A DNA stretch of 9,849 nucleotides from Sporomusaceae bacterium (GTDB lineage Bacteria; Bacillota_C; Negativicutes; Sporomusales_B; UBA7701). The translations under genes were made by a program, and so were the position numbers. The notes under the pieces were generated by a model, which saw nothing but the letters and a program-made list of their open reading frames with translations, was not told where the DNA came from and searched no databases. This document shows positions 1-5,731 of the stretch, piece after piece; positions within the stretch are counted from its first letter, which is position 1; every line of letters starts with the position of its first letter. The stretch spans positions 1-9,849 of the forward strand of contig JALHDI010000102.1 in assembly GCA_022839045.1 (NCBI GenBank), in the 5' to 3' direction.

Positions 1-78
1 GCCCCGGGCAACATCATCCCGGATTTCCCGCTGATCAACAAGAGCTTCGAGCTCTGCTACGCCTGCCTGGACCGTTAG
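1..78 (+). CDS. Group 4 [NiFe]-hydrogenase large subunit, C-terminal fragment
   Basis: Only the last 25 residues are present; the gene enters from the left edge. The visible tail ends in Glu-Leu-Cys-Tyr-Ala-Cys-Leu-Asp-Arg followed directly by TAG. A CxxCxxR motif at the extreme C-terminus is the second nickel-binding cysteine pair of [NiFe]-hydrogenase large subunits (HycE/EchE/CooH-like), and the next gene is a matching small subunit, which supports the call. The usual Asp-Pro before the first Cys is Glu-Leu here. The protein stops exactly where other large subunits are cut by a maturation protease, so no C-terminal extension is removed. As both cysteines are present, this is more likely a real hydrogenase than one of the cysteine-less hydrogenase-related (Ehr) or NuoD proteins. 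Only a short tail is seen, so the subgroup is open. Confidence 0.7.
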   Translation, partial: APGNIIPDFPLINKSFELCYACLDR

Positions 79-90
79 GGGGACGACGAT

Positions 91-822
91 ATGCTGAAGA
101 TATTGCAGAAGATAATGGCTGTGGGCACGGTGACGGAGGCGTGGGACGCCGGCCAGACGCCGGAGCGCTTCCGCGGCCGGGTGGAGGCGGCGGGCGGGTC
201 GTGCGCCGCCTGCGGGGCGTGCATCGCCGCCTGCCCGGTCGGGGCGATCGAGGCTGACGGCGATTCGATAAAGGTGAATCAGCGGGCGTGCATTTTCTGC
301 GGCCGCTGCGTGGAGCGGTGCGAACGGGGGCTGCTGACCCAAACGGGCGACTATAAGCTGGCCGAGCTGGGCGGGCAGCTGCTGGGCGAGGCGGTGCGGA
401 CGGAGATCGTCCGGACGCTGGGCCGGTCGCTGCATGTCCGCCACCTGGACGTGGGGTCGTGCAACGCGTGCGATTTCGAGCTGAACCAGCTCTTAGGCCC
501 GGTATACGATCTGCAGCAGTACGGGGTGGATTTCGTGGCGTCGCCGCGTCACGCCGACCTACTGATGGTGACGGGTGTGGTGACGCGCAACCTGACCCAG
601 GCGCTGCTGATGACGTATGAGGCGACGCCGGCGCCGCGGCTGGTGATGGCGGTGGGGGCATGCGCGGCGTCGGGCCGGACGTTCGGCGCGAAGAATTACG
701 CGGTGCGGGGCGGGGCGGACGCGCTGGTGCCGGTGGACGTGTACGTGCCGGGCTGCCCGCCTAGACCGCAGGCGCTGCTGTACGGAATCCTGCTGGCGCT
801 GGGGAGAATCGAAAAGGCATAG
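91..822 (+). CDS. Ferredoxin-fused [NiFe]-hydrogenase small subunit (HycG/NuoB 20-kDa family)
   Basis: This 243-aa protein should carry electrons between a ferredoxin-type module and the active site of a membrane-associated group 4 hydrogenase. Residues about 35-85 hold two [4Fe-4S] motifs: C38, C41, C44, C48 and C67, C70, C73, C77, each CxxCxxCxxxC. Residues about 115-240 form the NuoB/HycG domain, with proximal-cluster cysteines C124 and C127 (Gly-Ser-Cys-Asn-Ala-Cys), C191 (Gly-Ala-Cys) and C222 (Pro-Gly-Cys-Pro-Pro-Arg-Pro). The CxxC spacing is that of hydrogenases rather than the adjacent Cys-Cys of complex I NuoB. The residue after the CxxC is Asp, where HycG-type proteins have Glu. In HycF/HycG or EchF/EchC systems the ferredoxin and 20-kDa domains are separate proteins; here they are fused. 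A GGGGGA ribosome binding site starts at the upstream stop codon, 7 nt before this ATG, so the two genes are coupled. It is the last gene of its operon. Confidence 0.9.
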   Translation: MLKILQKIMAVGTVTEAWDAGQTPERFRGRVEAAGGSCAACGACIAACPVGAIEADGDSIKVNQRACIFCGRCVERCERGLLTQTGDYKLAELGGQLLGEAVRTEIVRTLGRSLHVRHLDVGSCNACDFELNQLLGPVYDLQQYGVDFVASPRHADLLMVTGVVTRNLTQALLMTYEATPAPRLVMAVGACAASGRTFGAKNYAVRGGADALVPVDVYVPGCPPRPQALLYGILLALGRIEKA

Positions 823-823
823 G

Positions 824-858
824 AAAAAGTCTCCGGGAGGTAATCCCGGAGACTTTTT
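824..858. terminator. Bidirectional intrinsic terminator
   Basis: A perfect 15-bp inverted repeat (arms 824-838 and 844-858, 5-nt loop) begins with AAAAA and ends with TTTTT. Read rightward it is a GC-rich stem followed by a U run, just after the hydrogenase small-subunit stop codon. Read leftward it has the same form, so it can also stop transcripts of the convergent transporter operon, for which I see no other clear terminator. Confidence 0.92.
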
Positions 859-880
859 GGTTTGTTGTAGGGTTTGAGCA

Positions 881-1005
881 GCGGCTGTTCAGAAGCCCCC
901 AGATACTAGGCGGCTCTGCCGGGCGCGCCGCGACGCGTACTCGGCACGTACGCTAGCAAGCGCCTGGCAGAACAACAACGCAGATGGGGGCTTATCAACA
1001 GCCGC
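881..1005. repeat. 125-bp nested palindromic element, probably a dispersed repeat
   Basis: The ends form a 21-bp inverted repeat with one 3-bp mismatch block: GCGGCTGTT (881-889) plus AAGCCCCC (893-900) pair with GGGGGCTT (986-993) plus AACAGCCGC (997-1005). Inside it are two further arm pairs: 915-926 with 960-971 (11 of 12 positions pair) and GCGTAC 935-940 with GTACGC 948-953 around a 7-nt loop. The whole unit can therefore fold into one long interrupted hairpin on either strand. It holds no credible reading frame. It sits between convergent genes and ends 5 bp from the dehydrogenase stop codon. From memory, its style resembles palindromic repeats dispersed in intergenic spacers of some anaerobic bacteria, but copy number cannot be seen from one window. 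It could also simply serve as an extra termination or mRNA 3'-end structure. Confidence 0.75.
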
Positions 1006-1010
1006 CTACT

Positions 1011-1994
1011 TCAAGGGCGCAGGACGACTTTGACGGCGGCGTCGTCTTTGTCCACGAATTCGAACGCTTTGTCGATGGCGTCGAGGGGAAATTGGTGGGT
1101 TATGAGGGATTTGACGTCGATCAGCCACTGGACGACCGGCCTGAGGGCCTGTGGGGTCCATACCTGCCGTTCCTGGCGGGTATGATGGACGAGGCAGGTG
1201 TTCCTGAATTCGATGCCGTCGTCGTGCCAACGGCTGATGTCGAGCCGGACGGGGCGCGTGATCCAGCTGTACCATACGAAGATGCCGTTGTGTTTCAGGA
1301 GGGCGGTGGCCGCGTTGATCGACTGTTCGCTGCCGGCCGCTTCGACGACGACATCGGCCCCGATGCCGCCGGTGATGTCGAGGACGGCCTGGACGGGATC
1401 GGCGGCGGTGGCGTTGATGACGATGTCGGCGCCGAGTTTCTTGGCGAGCTGGAGCTTGCCGTCGAGGACGTCGATGACGATGACTTTGGCGGCGCCTTTC
1501 TGTTTGGCGCACTGGGCGATGATCTGCCCGGCGAAGCCGCCGCCCATGACGGCGACGGTGTCGCCGAGCTGGACGCCGGAGTGGAGCCCGGAGAACATGG
1601 CGCAGGCGACAGGTTCGCCGAGGGAGGCGATGTCCATGTCAAGCCCTGCGGGAACGGGTTCGAGTTCAAACACTTTCGCTTTGAAGTAGGCGGCGAAGTT
1701 GTTGTTCCAGCCGAAGGCCATGACTTTGTCGCCGGGCTTGAATTCCCTGACTTGGCGGCCGACTTCGACGACTTCGCCGCCGCTTTCGTGGCCGAGATAG
1801 AAGGGGAATTGGGGCTCCTGGCGGAACTCGGCCGTCTTGGGCGGCAGTTGGCCGCGGTAGAAGGATTTGTCGGAGCCGCAGATGCCCATGAGGTGGTTTT
1901 TGACGATCACTTCGTCGTCGCCGCATTCGAGCTGCCGGTCGACGAGGCCGATGGCGTATTCCCTGGTTAGCAGGGCCGCTTTGGTGGCTTGCAT
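1011..1994 (-). CDS. Medium-chain zinc-dependent alcohol/polyol dehydrogenase
   Basis: This 327-aa cytoplasmic protein belongs to the MDR superfamily (threonine/sorbitol dehydrogenase-like) and should oxidise a secondary alcohol or hydroxy-acid carbon with NAD(P). The GroES-like domain spans about residues 5-120 with probable catalytic zinc ligands C39 (Gly-Ile-Cys-Gly-Ser-Asp), H69-E70 (Gly-His-Glu) and E127 (Gly-Glu-Pro). The Rossmann fold starts at the Gly-Gly-Gly-Phe-Ala-Gly loop (151-156). An Asp at about 175, at the end of the second strand, favours NAD over NADP. The four-cysteine structural zinc lobe typical of many family members is missing: the stretch around 90-110 has no cysteines. 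The start has a GGGAGG site 8 nt upstream in the 15-bp gap after tctA. As last gene of the transporter operon it probably acts on the imported compound or a product of it. The substrate is unknown. Confidence 0.88.
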   Translation of the reverse strand: MQATKAALLTREYAIGLVDRQLECGDDEVIVKNHLMGICGSDKSFYRGQLPPKTAEFRQEPQFPFYLGHESGGEVVEVGRQVREFKPGDKVMAFGWNNNFAAYFKAKVFELEPVPAGLDMDIASLGEPVACAMFSGLHSGVQLGDTVAVMGGGFAGQIIAQCAKQKGAAKVIVIDVLDGKLQLAKKLGADIVINATAADPVQAVLDITGGIGADVVVEAAGSEQSINAATALLKHNGIFVWYSWITRPVRLDISRWHDDGIEFRNTCLVHHTRQERQVWTPQALRPVVQWLIDVKSLITHQFPLDAIDKAFEFVDKDDAAVKVVLRP

Positions 1995-2009
1995 GGTTTC
2001 TTCCTCCCG

Positions 2010-3509
2010 CTATGCGCCGGTGGACGCAGCGTTCGCTTTCCGCTTTTTGTAGAAGTTGATCGCAATCGGGGCGATGAAGGACAGGCACGATACGCCGAGC
2101 AGCACGGCGGCGATGGGGCTGTTGAAGAAGATGGCGTAGTCGCCCTGCGACATGATGAGCGAGCGCCGGAATTCCTGCTCCGCGAGCCCGCCGAGGACGA
2201 TGCCCAGGATGATGGGCGAGAGGGGGAACCCGTATTTTTCGAGCACGTAGCCGAGTACGCCGAAGCCGAGCGTCAGCCAGACATCCATCATGTTGTTGCG
2301 GATGGCGTACGAGCCGACGATGCAGAGGACGAGGATGACGGGCCCCAGCACGGGGTAGGGGATGCGGATGATGTTGGCGAAGCCCCTGATGAAGATGGGG
2401 GCTACGAGCAGGATGATCGCGTTGGCGATCATCCTGCCGAGGAAGATTGTGTTGATGAATTCGGCTTGTTCGGTGAACAGCAGCGGCCCCGGTTTGAGGC
2501 CGTGGAGGATGAACGCCCCCAGCATTACCGCCGTGGTCGCGCTGCCCGGTATCCCCAGCGCGAGCAGGGGAACCATGGCGCCGTTGGCGGCGGCGTTGTT
2601 GGAGGATTCGGGCGCGGCGATGCCTTCCGGATGTCCGGTGCCGAATTTCTCGGGCGTTTTGGACCAGCGGACGGCTTCGCTGTAGCTGACCATGGCGGCG
2701 GTGGTGGCGCCGATGCCCGGGAGGATGCCGATTACCGTCCCGAGGGCCGAGCCGCCGAATATCGTCGGCATGAGCCGTTTCTGCAGGGTGAAGCTGGGCA
2801 GCGATGTCCTGATTTTTCCCAGCTTGACTTTGACGGTGGTGTCTTCCATGACCTGGCGGAGGATTTCCGATATGGCGAACAGGCCGATGAGCACGGGGAT
2901 GAAGTCGATGCCGCTCATCAGGCTGGGCAGCCCGAAGGTGAAGCGGGGGATGCCCGCCATGGGGTCGATGCCGACGGTCGCCAGAAATAGGCCGAGCAAA
3001 GCAGCGAGGAAGGCTTTCACCATGTTTTTCGCCCCCAGGGTGGTCACCACGCTGAGGCCCATGATGGCCATGCCGAAGTATTCCGGCGGGCCGAAGGCCA
3101 GGGCGATTTTGGCCAGTTGGGGAGCCACGAGGATGAGAGCCGCGCCGCCGAGCAGCCCGCCGACCGCCGAGGAGTAGACGGAAATCCCCAGAGCTTCGTG
3201 GGGTTTGCCCTGTTTGGTCAGCTCGTAGCCGTCGAGGGTGGTGGCCACCGCCTCGGGGGCGCCGGGGGTGCGGAAGAGGATGGCGCTGATGGAACCGGAG
3301 AATACGGACGAACAGTAGACGGAGATGAGGAGCAGGAAGGCGGTGTCGGGCTCGAGGGTGTAGGTGAGCGGGATGAGGAGCACGACCATCATCGTGCCGC
3401 TCACCCCCGGCGTGGCGCCGCTGAGCATGCCCAGCAGGGCGCCGCCGAAGACGGCGATGAGGTTCGAGGGTTGTATGATGTGGAGCAGGGCTGCCAGAAA
3501 GCTGTCCAT
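2010..3509 (-). CDS. tctA: Tripartite tricarboxylate transporter, large permease subunit TctA
   Basis: This 499-aa polytopic membrane protein is the transport channel of a TTT importer, which is generally regarded as ion-gradient driven and takes substrate from the TctC binding protein. It matches the TctA family in length and in two sets of conserved motifs. The first is a Gly-rich segment at 22-35 (Gly-Ala-Thr-Pro-Gly) followed by a Thr-Pro-Gly-Ala-Pro motif at 81-85. The second is the equivalent segment at 253-267 (Leu-Pro-Gly-Ile-Gly), then Glu-Gly-Ile-Ala-Ala-Pro-Glu (295-301), Asn-Asn-Ala and Gly-Ile-Pro-Gly (319-322). The two sets are the visible sign of the family's internal duplication. 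The rest is mostly hydrophobic helices, with a basic C-terminal tail. The AGGAGG site overlaps the tctB stop codon, giving a 12-bp gap and likely translational coupling. The substrate is not readable; citrate, other carboxylates and aromatic acids are all known for the family. Confidence 0.95.
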   Translation of the reverse strand: MDSFLAALLHIIQPSNLIAVFGGALLGMLSGATPGVSGTMMVVLLIPLTYTLEPDTAFLLLISVYCSSVFSGSISAILFRTPGAPEAVATTLDGYELTKQGKPHEALGISVYSSAVGGLLGGAALILVAPQLAKIALAFGPPEYFGMAIMGLSVVTTLGAKNMVKAFLAALLGLFLATVGIDPMAGIPRFTFGLPSLMSGIDFIPVLIGLFAISEILRQVMEDTTVKVKLGKIRTSLPSFTLQKRLMPTIFGGSALGTVIGILPGIGATTAAMVSYSEAVRWSKTPEKFGTGHPEGIAAPESSNNAAANGAMVPLLALGIPGSATTAVMLGAFILHGLKPGPLLFTEQAEFINTIFLGRMIANAIILLVAPIFIRGFANIIRIPYPVLGPVILVLCIVGSYAIRNNMMDVWLTLGFGVLGYVLEKYGFPLSPIILGIVLGGLAEQEFRRSLIMSQGDYAIFFNSPIAAVLLGVSCLSFIAPIAINFYKKRKANAASTGA

Positions 3510-3521
3510 TCCCCAGGCCTC

Positions 3522-4007
3522 CTAATAGAAAAATAGGCTTATCATCCTGAAGACGCCTACGCCCCTAGGCATGGGAACAGCCATGATTTTGGGGAAAAGC
3601 GCTACGAAGAGGATGGTAGCCCCGGTCGCTGTCAGCAGCAGGTTTTTCACGGACCTGACGCCCAGAACGGACATGATGGCCAGACAGAACAGCAGGGTGC
3701 CGACCGCAAAGCCGAGAAAGGGCATGACGAGGGTGTAGGCGACAGCGAGGGCGAGCGTGTACCAGAAGCGAAGCGGGTAGGGCTTTTTTTCTTCCTCCGC
3801 GGCGACCAGAGCCTTGCGACGCTGATATATGTCGACGAGGAGCGCCGCGGACAGGACGACCATGCCGGCGAGCAGCAGCTGCGGCCAGTATTCGGGGCCG
3901 ATATCGCTTATCCGCGTTTTGGGGAAGAAGAAGGTCTGGTAGTAAAGGACGCAGGAGGAGATGAGGAATACTGCGGCGATCAAGGATTCGGTCAGCAACA
4001 CCGACAT
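3522..4007 (-). CDS. tctB: Tripartite tricarboxylate transporter, small membrane subunit TctB
   Basis: This 161-aa membrane protein is the poorly conserved small subunit of the TTT importer. It has a hydrophobic segment at about 7-26, a Gly-Pro-Glu-Tyr-Trp-Pro motif (37-42) leading into a second helix (about 43-60), a charged cytoplasmic-type linker (62-80), and helices at about 82-98, 99-116 and 121-139. It ends with a Pro-Met-Pro-Arg-Gly motif (145-149) like the Pro-x-Pro-Arg-Gly seen near the C-terminus of many TctB proteins. Size, helix pattern and position just upstream of tctA make the call firm even though the sequence family is loose. The start has AAGGAGG 7 nt upstream of ATG. The gap to tctC contains a strong hairpin, described separately. 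Confidence 0.9.
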   Translation of the reverse strand: MSVLLTESLIAAVFLISSCVLYYQTFFFPKTRISDIGPEYWPQLLLAGMVVLSAALLVDIYQRRKALVAAEEEKKPYPLRFWYTLALAVAYTLVMPFLGFAVGTLLFCLAIMSVLGVRSVKNLLLTATGATILFVALFPKIMAVPMPRGVGVFRMISLFFY

Positions 4008-4036
4008 TTCTTGGCCTCCTTTTTCGCGAAGCTAGG

Positions 4037-4076
4037 GAAGAGCTGGGGGGGAGGGGAGGGTTGCCCCCAGCTCTTC
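4037..4076 (-). promoter_or_regulatory. Intercistronic stem-loop between tctC and tctB
   Basis: A perfect 13-bp inverted repeat (arms 4037-4049 and 4064-4076, 14-nt loop) lies 11 nt past the tctC stop codon in the leftward transcript. No U run follows, so it is not a full intrinsic terminator. A second small palindrome, TTCGCGAA (4023-4030), lies just before the tctB ribosome binding site. By analogy with other binding-protein operons, the hairpin probably protects the upstream mRNA from 3' exonucleases or partly terminates, so that more binding protein than permease is made. That role is inferred. Confidence 0.7.
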
Positions 4077-4087
4077 GGAGATTGTTG

Positions 4088-5080
4088 CTATTTGATGTAG
4101 CCGAGTTTGGTGAGGGCTTTTTTGTAGACGTCGATGTCTTTCTGGATGGCGGCGCCGTAGTCTTTGCCGTTCAGGTAGCCGGGCCTGAGGTCAAGGTAGG
4201 TGTCTTTCTCCACTTTTTTGTAGGAGGGAGTGTCCTTGGCTTTGGTGAAGGTTTCTTCGAGTTTTTTCACGACGGCCGGGTCGGTGCCTTTTTTGACCAT
4301 TACGCCGCGCCAGTTGCCGAGGGTGATATTCCAGCCCTTGTCGGGCGCGACCGGCAGGTTGGGGAATTTTTCAAGCTTTTTCTCGCTGAAGGCCAGTACG
4401 GGAACGAGGCTGCCGTCGGCTACCCGGCCGGCGACCGGGCCGAGCTCCTCGAACATGACGTCGAGGTGTCCGCCGAGCAGGGCGGCCTGCATCTGTCCGC
4501 CGTTCTCGTAGGGCACGTAGTTGACTTTAATGCCGGCGGCGTCTTCCCAGAGGGCGATTACGACTTCGTCGAAGCTGGCGGCACCGGTGCCGCCGACTTT
4601 GAGTTTGCCGGGGTTGGCTTTGGCGTAGGCGACGATGTCGTCGACGGTTTTGAACTTGCTGGTTTTGGTGACTTGCAGCATGGCGGTGTCATGCTGGATG
4701 CGGGCTACCGGGATGTATTGGTCGAGGTTGTGGGGGGTGCGTCCCAGGGCGACGTTGACGGCGTAGTTGGAGCCCATGAACCAGAGGGTGTAGCCGTCGG
4801 CCGGCTGCTGGGTGACATAGTCGCCGGCGATGGCCCCGGACGAGCCGGGCATGTTTTTGACGGCAATCGGTTGGCCGAGTATTTCGCCGGCGGGTTTAGC
4901 GATGGCCCGCGCGAATACGTCGGTGCCGCCGCCCGCACCCCAGCCGACGATCCCTTCGATCGGCCGTTCGGGATATTTGGCTTTTCCGTCGGTGGCGGAA
5001 CCGCCGCCGCAGCCGCCGAGCACGAGGACGGCGACGAGCAGCAGGGCACAAATCAGGCTTGTTCTCGATTTGGTTGTCAT
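4088..5080 (-). CDS. tctC: Tripartite tricarboxylate transporter substrate-binding lipoprotein TctC
   Basis: This 330-aa extracytoplasmic solute-binding protein (TctC/Bug family) captures the substrate and delivers it to TctAB. It opens with Lys/Arg, a hydrophobic stretch (9-21) and a lipobox Leu-Gly-Gly-Cys with C24 as the likely lipidated residue, then a Gly/Ser linker. The mature part begins with Tyr-Pro-Glu-Arg-Pro (36-40) and the ligand-loop motif Gly-Ala-Gly-Gly-Gly-Thr-Asp (48-54). It goes on to Asn-Met-Pro-Gly-Ser-Ser-Gly-Ala (76-83), Ala-Asp-Gly-Tyr (94-97) and Ala-Leu-Leu-Gly-Gly-His-Leu-Asp (200-207), all typical of the family. I chose the second ATG of an ATGATG pair because it lies 6 nt from GGAGGG; the first is only 3 nt away. 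The frame stays open 29 more codons upstream, but that extension overlaps the previous gene and lacks signal-peptide character. The asparagine, glutamate and aromatic residues of the pocket cannot be assigned to a ligand by eye. Confidence 0.94.
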   Translation of the reverse strand: MTTKSRTSLICALLLVAVLVLGGCGGGSATDGKAKYPERPIEGIVGWGAGGGTDVFARAIAKPAGEILGQPIAVKNMPGSSGAIAGDYVTQQPADGYTLWFMGSNYAVNVALGRTPHNLDQYIPVARIQHDTAMLQVTKTSKFKTVDDIVAYAKANPGKLKVGGTGAASFDEVVIALWEDAAGIKVNYVPYENGGQMQAALLGGHLDVMFEELGPVAGRVADGSLVPVLAFSEKKLEKFPNLPVAPDKGWNITLGNWRGVMVKKGTDPAVVKKLEETFTKAKDTPSYKKVEKDTYLDLRPGYLNGKDYGAAIQKDIDVYKKALTKLGYIK

Positions 5081-5106
5081 CATTATCCCTCCAGTCTTTT
5101 TGCCTG

Positions 5107-5727
5107 TCAGCCAGCCATGAGCTTCAGCAGCGCGGCCGCCCTGACGGGGTTGACTATACCGCAGTGGCACTGGGAGGCAAGTTCGTCGGCCGCTTGTTCG
5201 GGGGTTTTCCTGCCGGCTTTGATTTCATCGACCATGTGGTTGATGAGGTTGAAGGCGACCATGCCGTGGCCGCACATGGTGCTTATTTCGAGCACCTGGC
5301 CTTTCGGCAGGCGTTTGGTATTTCCGTGGATGCCGAGGGAGTGTTCGATGGTATGCCGCTCGATGCCGGCTTTGCCACAGCAGGCGTCGACATGGTCGAG
5401 GAGGCCGGAGACGACGATGGACAGCCCCAGGTCGGCATCCTTCAGTTCTTTGAGGACTTTGGCGACGACTTCTTTGTCGGTATAGACGGCGTGGACGATG
5501 GAGTTGTCCTGATGCCCGTTGGCGATGGCCTCGAGGCCCACGGCCAGGATGTTGCCGGTTTTCATGTCGCCGCTGAATACCGGGTTGTATTTGTTGACTA
5601 TTTTGTAGAACTCGCCGAAAACCGGGGCTTTGCCTTTGGCGTTGACGGTCTGGGCGGCGATCGCGAATACGACGTAGTCTTCCTGCAGGTTTTCCTGCGT
5701 GCCGTGGCGGTGCAGCGAATGCGTCAT
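5107..5727 (-). CDS. Cys/His-rich protein of unknown function, coupled to a ferredoxin fusion
   Basis: I do not recognise the family. The protein has 206 aa, no signal peptide and no membrane helix, so it should be cytoplasmic. It is rich in potential metal ligands in its second half: H112, the adjacent pair C116-C117, H125, H129, H134, a Met-Cys-Gly-His-Gly motif (C152, H154), H164, and Cys-His-Cys near the end (C187, H188, C189). Three more histidines sit in the first eight residues. None of these is a standard CxxCxxCxxxC ferredoxin motif, so a mononuclear or unusual cluster site, or a catalytic cysteine, is possible. Its GAAGGAGG site lies within the last codons of the upstream ferredoxin-fusion gene, with a 4-bp gap, so the two are translationally coupled and probably act together. 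tctC follows after 26 bp. The operon context suggests a part in handling the imported substrate. Confidence 0.85.
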   Translation of the reverse strand: MTHSLHRHGTQENLQEDYVVFAIAAQTVNAKGKAPVFGEFYKIVNKYNPVFSGDMKTGNILAVGLEAIANGHQDNSIVHAVYTDKEVVAKVLKELKDADLGLSIVVSGLLDHVDACCGKAGIERHTIEHSLGIHGNTKRLPKGQVLEISTMCGHGMVAFNLINHMVDEIKAGRKTPEQAADELASQCHCGIVNPVRAAALLKLMAG

Positions 5728-5731
5728 TTAT

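Noticed and set aside
860..1010. CRISPR-like or small RNA gene in the convergent spacer
   Set aside because: The only repeats are inverted and nested, with no regular direct repeats or spacers. The structure is better described as a palindromic element; no promoter was evident.
984..1970. Long open frame of 328 codons on the plus strand opposite the dehydrogenase gene
   Set aside because: Its product is a low-complexity Asp/Gly/Val/Ala-rich string with no domain, as expected for an antisense frame of GC-rich coding DNA. The minus-strand gene has clear family motifs, and this frame's start lies inside the palindromic element.
5081..5170. N-terminal extension of TctC by 29 or 30 codons
   Set aside because: It overlaps the end of the 206-aa gene, contains no signal-peptide features, and would bury the lipoprotein signal; the ATG at 5080 has a properly spaced GGAGGG site.
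5390..5460. Possible selenocysteine or frameshift around the Cys-Cys pair of the 206-aa protein
   Set aside because: There is no in-frame TGA, and the frame is continuous with a good start and coupling at both ends, so no recoding is needed.
4061..5485. Open frame of 474 codons on the plus strand across tctC and the 206-aa gene
   Set aside because: It is antisense to two well-supported genes, has biased composition (Gly/Val/Phe/Asp) and no recognisable motif. It also spans an intergenic boundary, which suggests chance openness.
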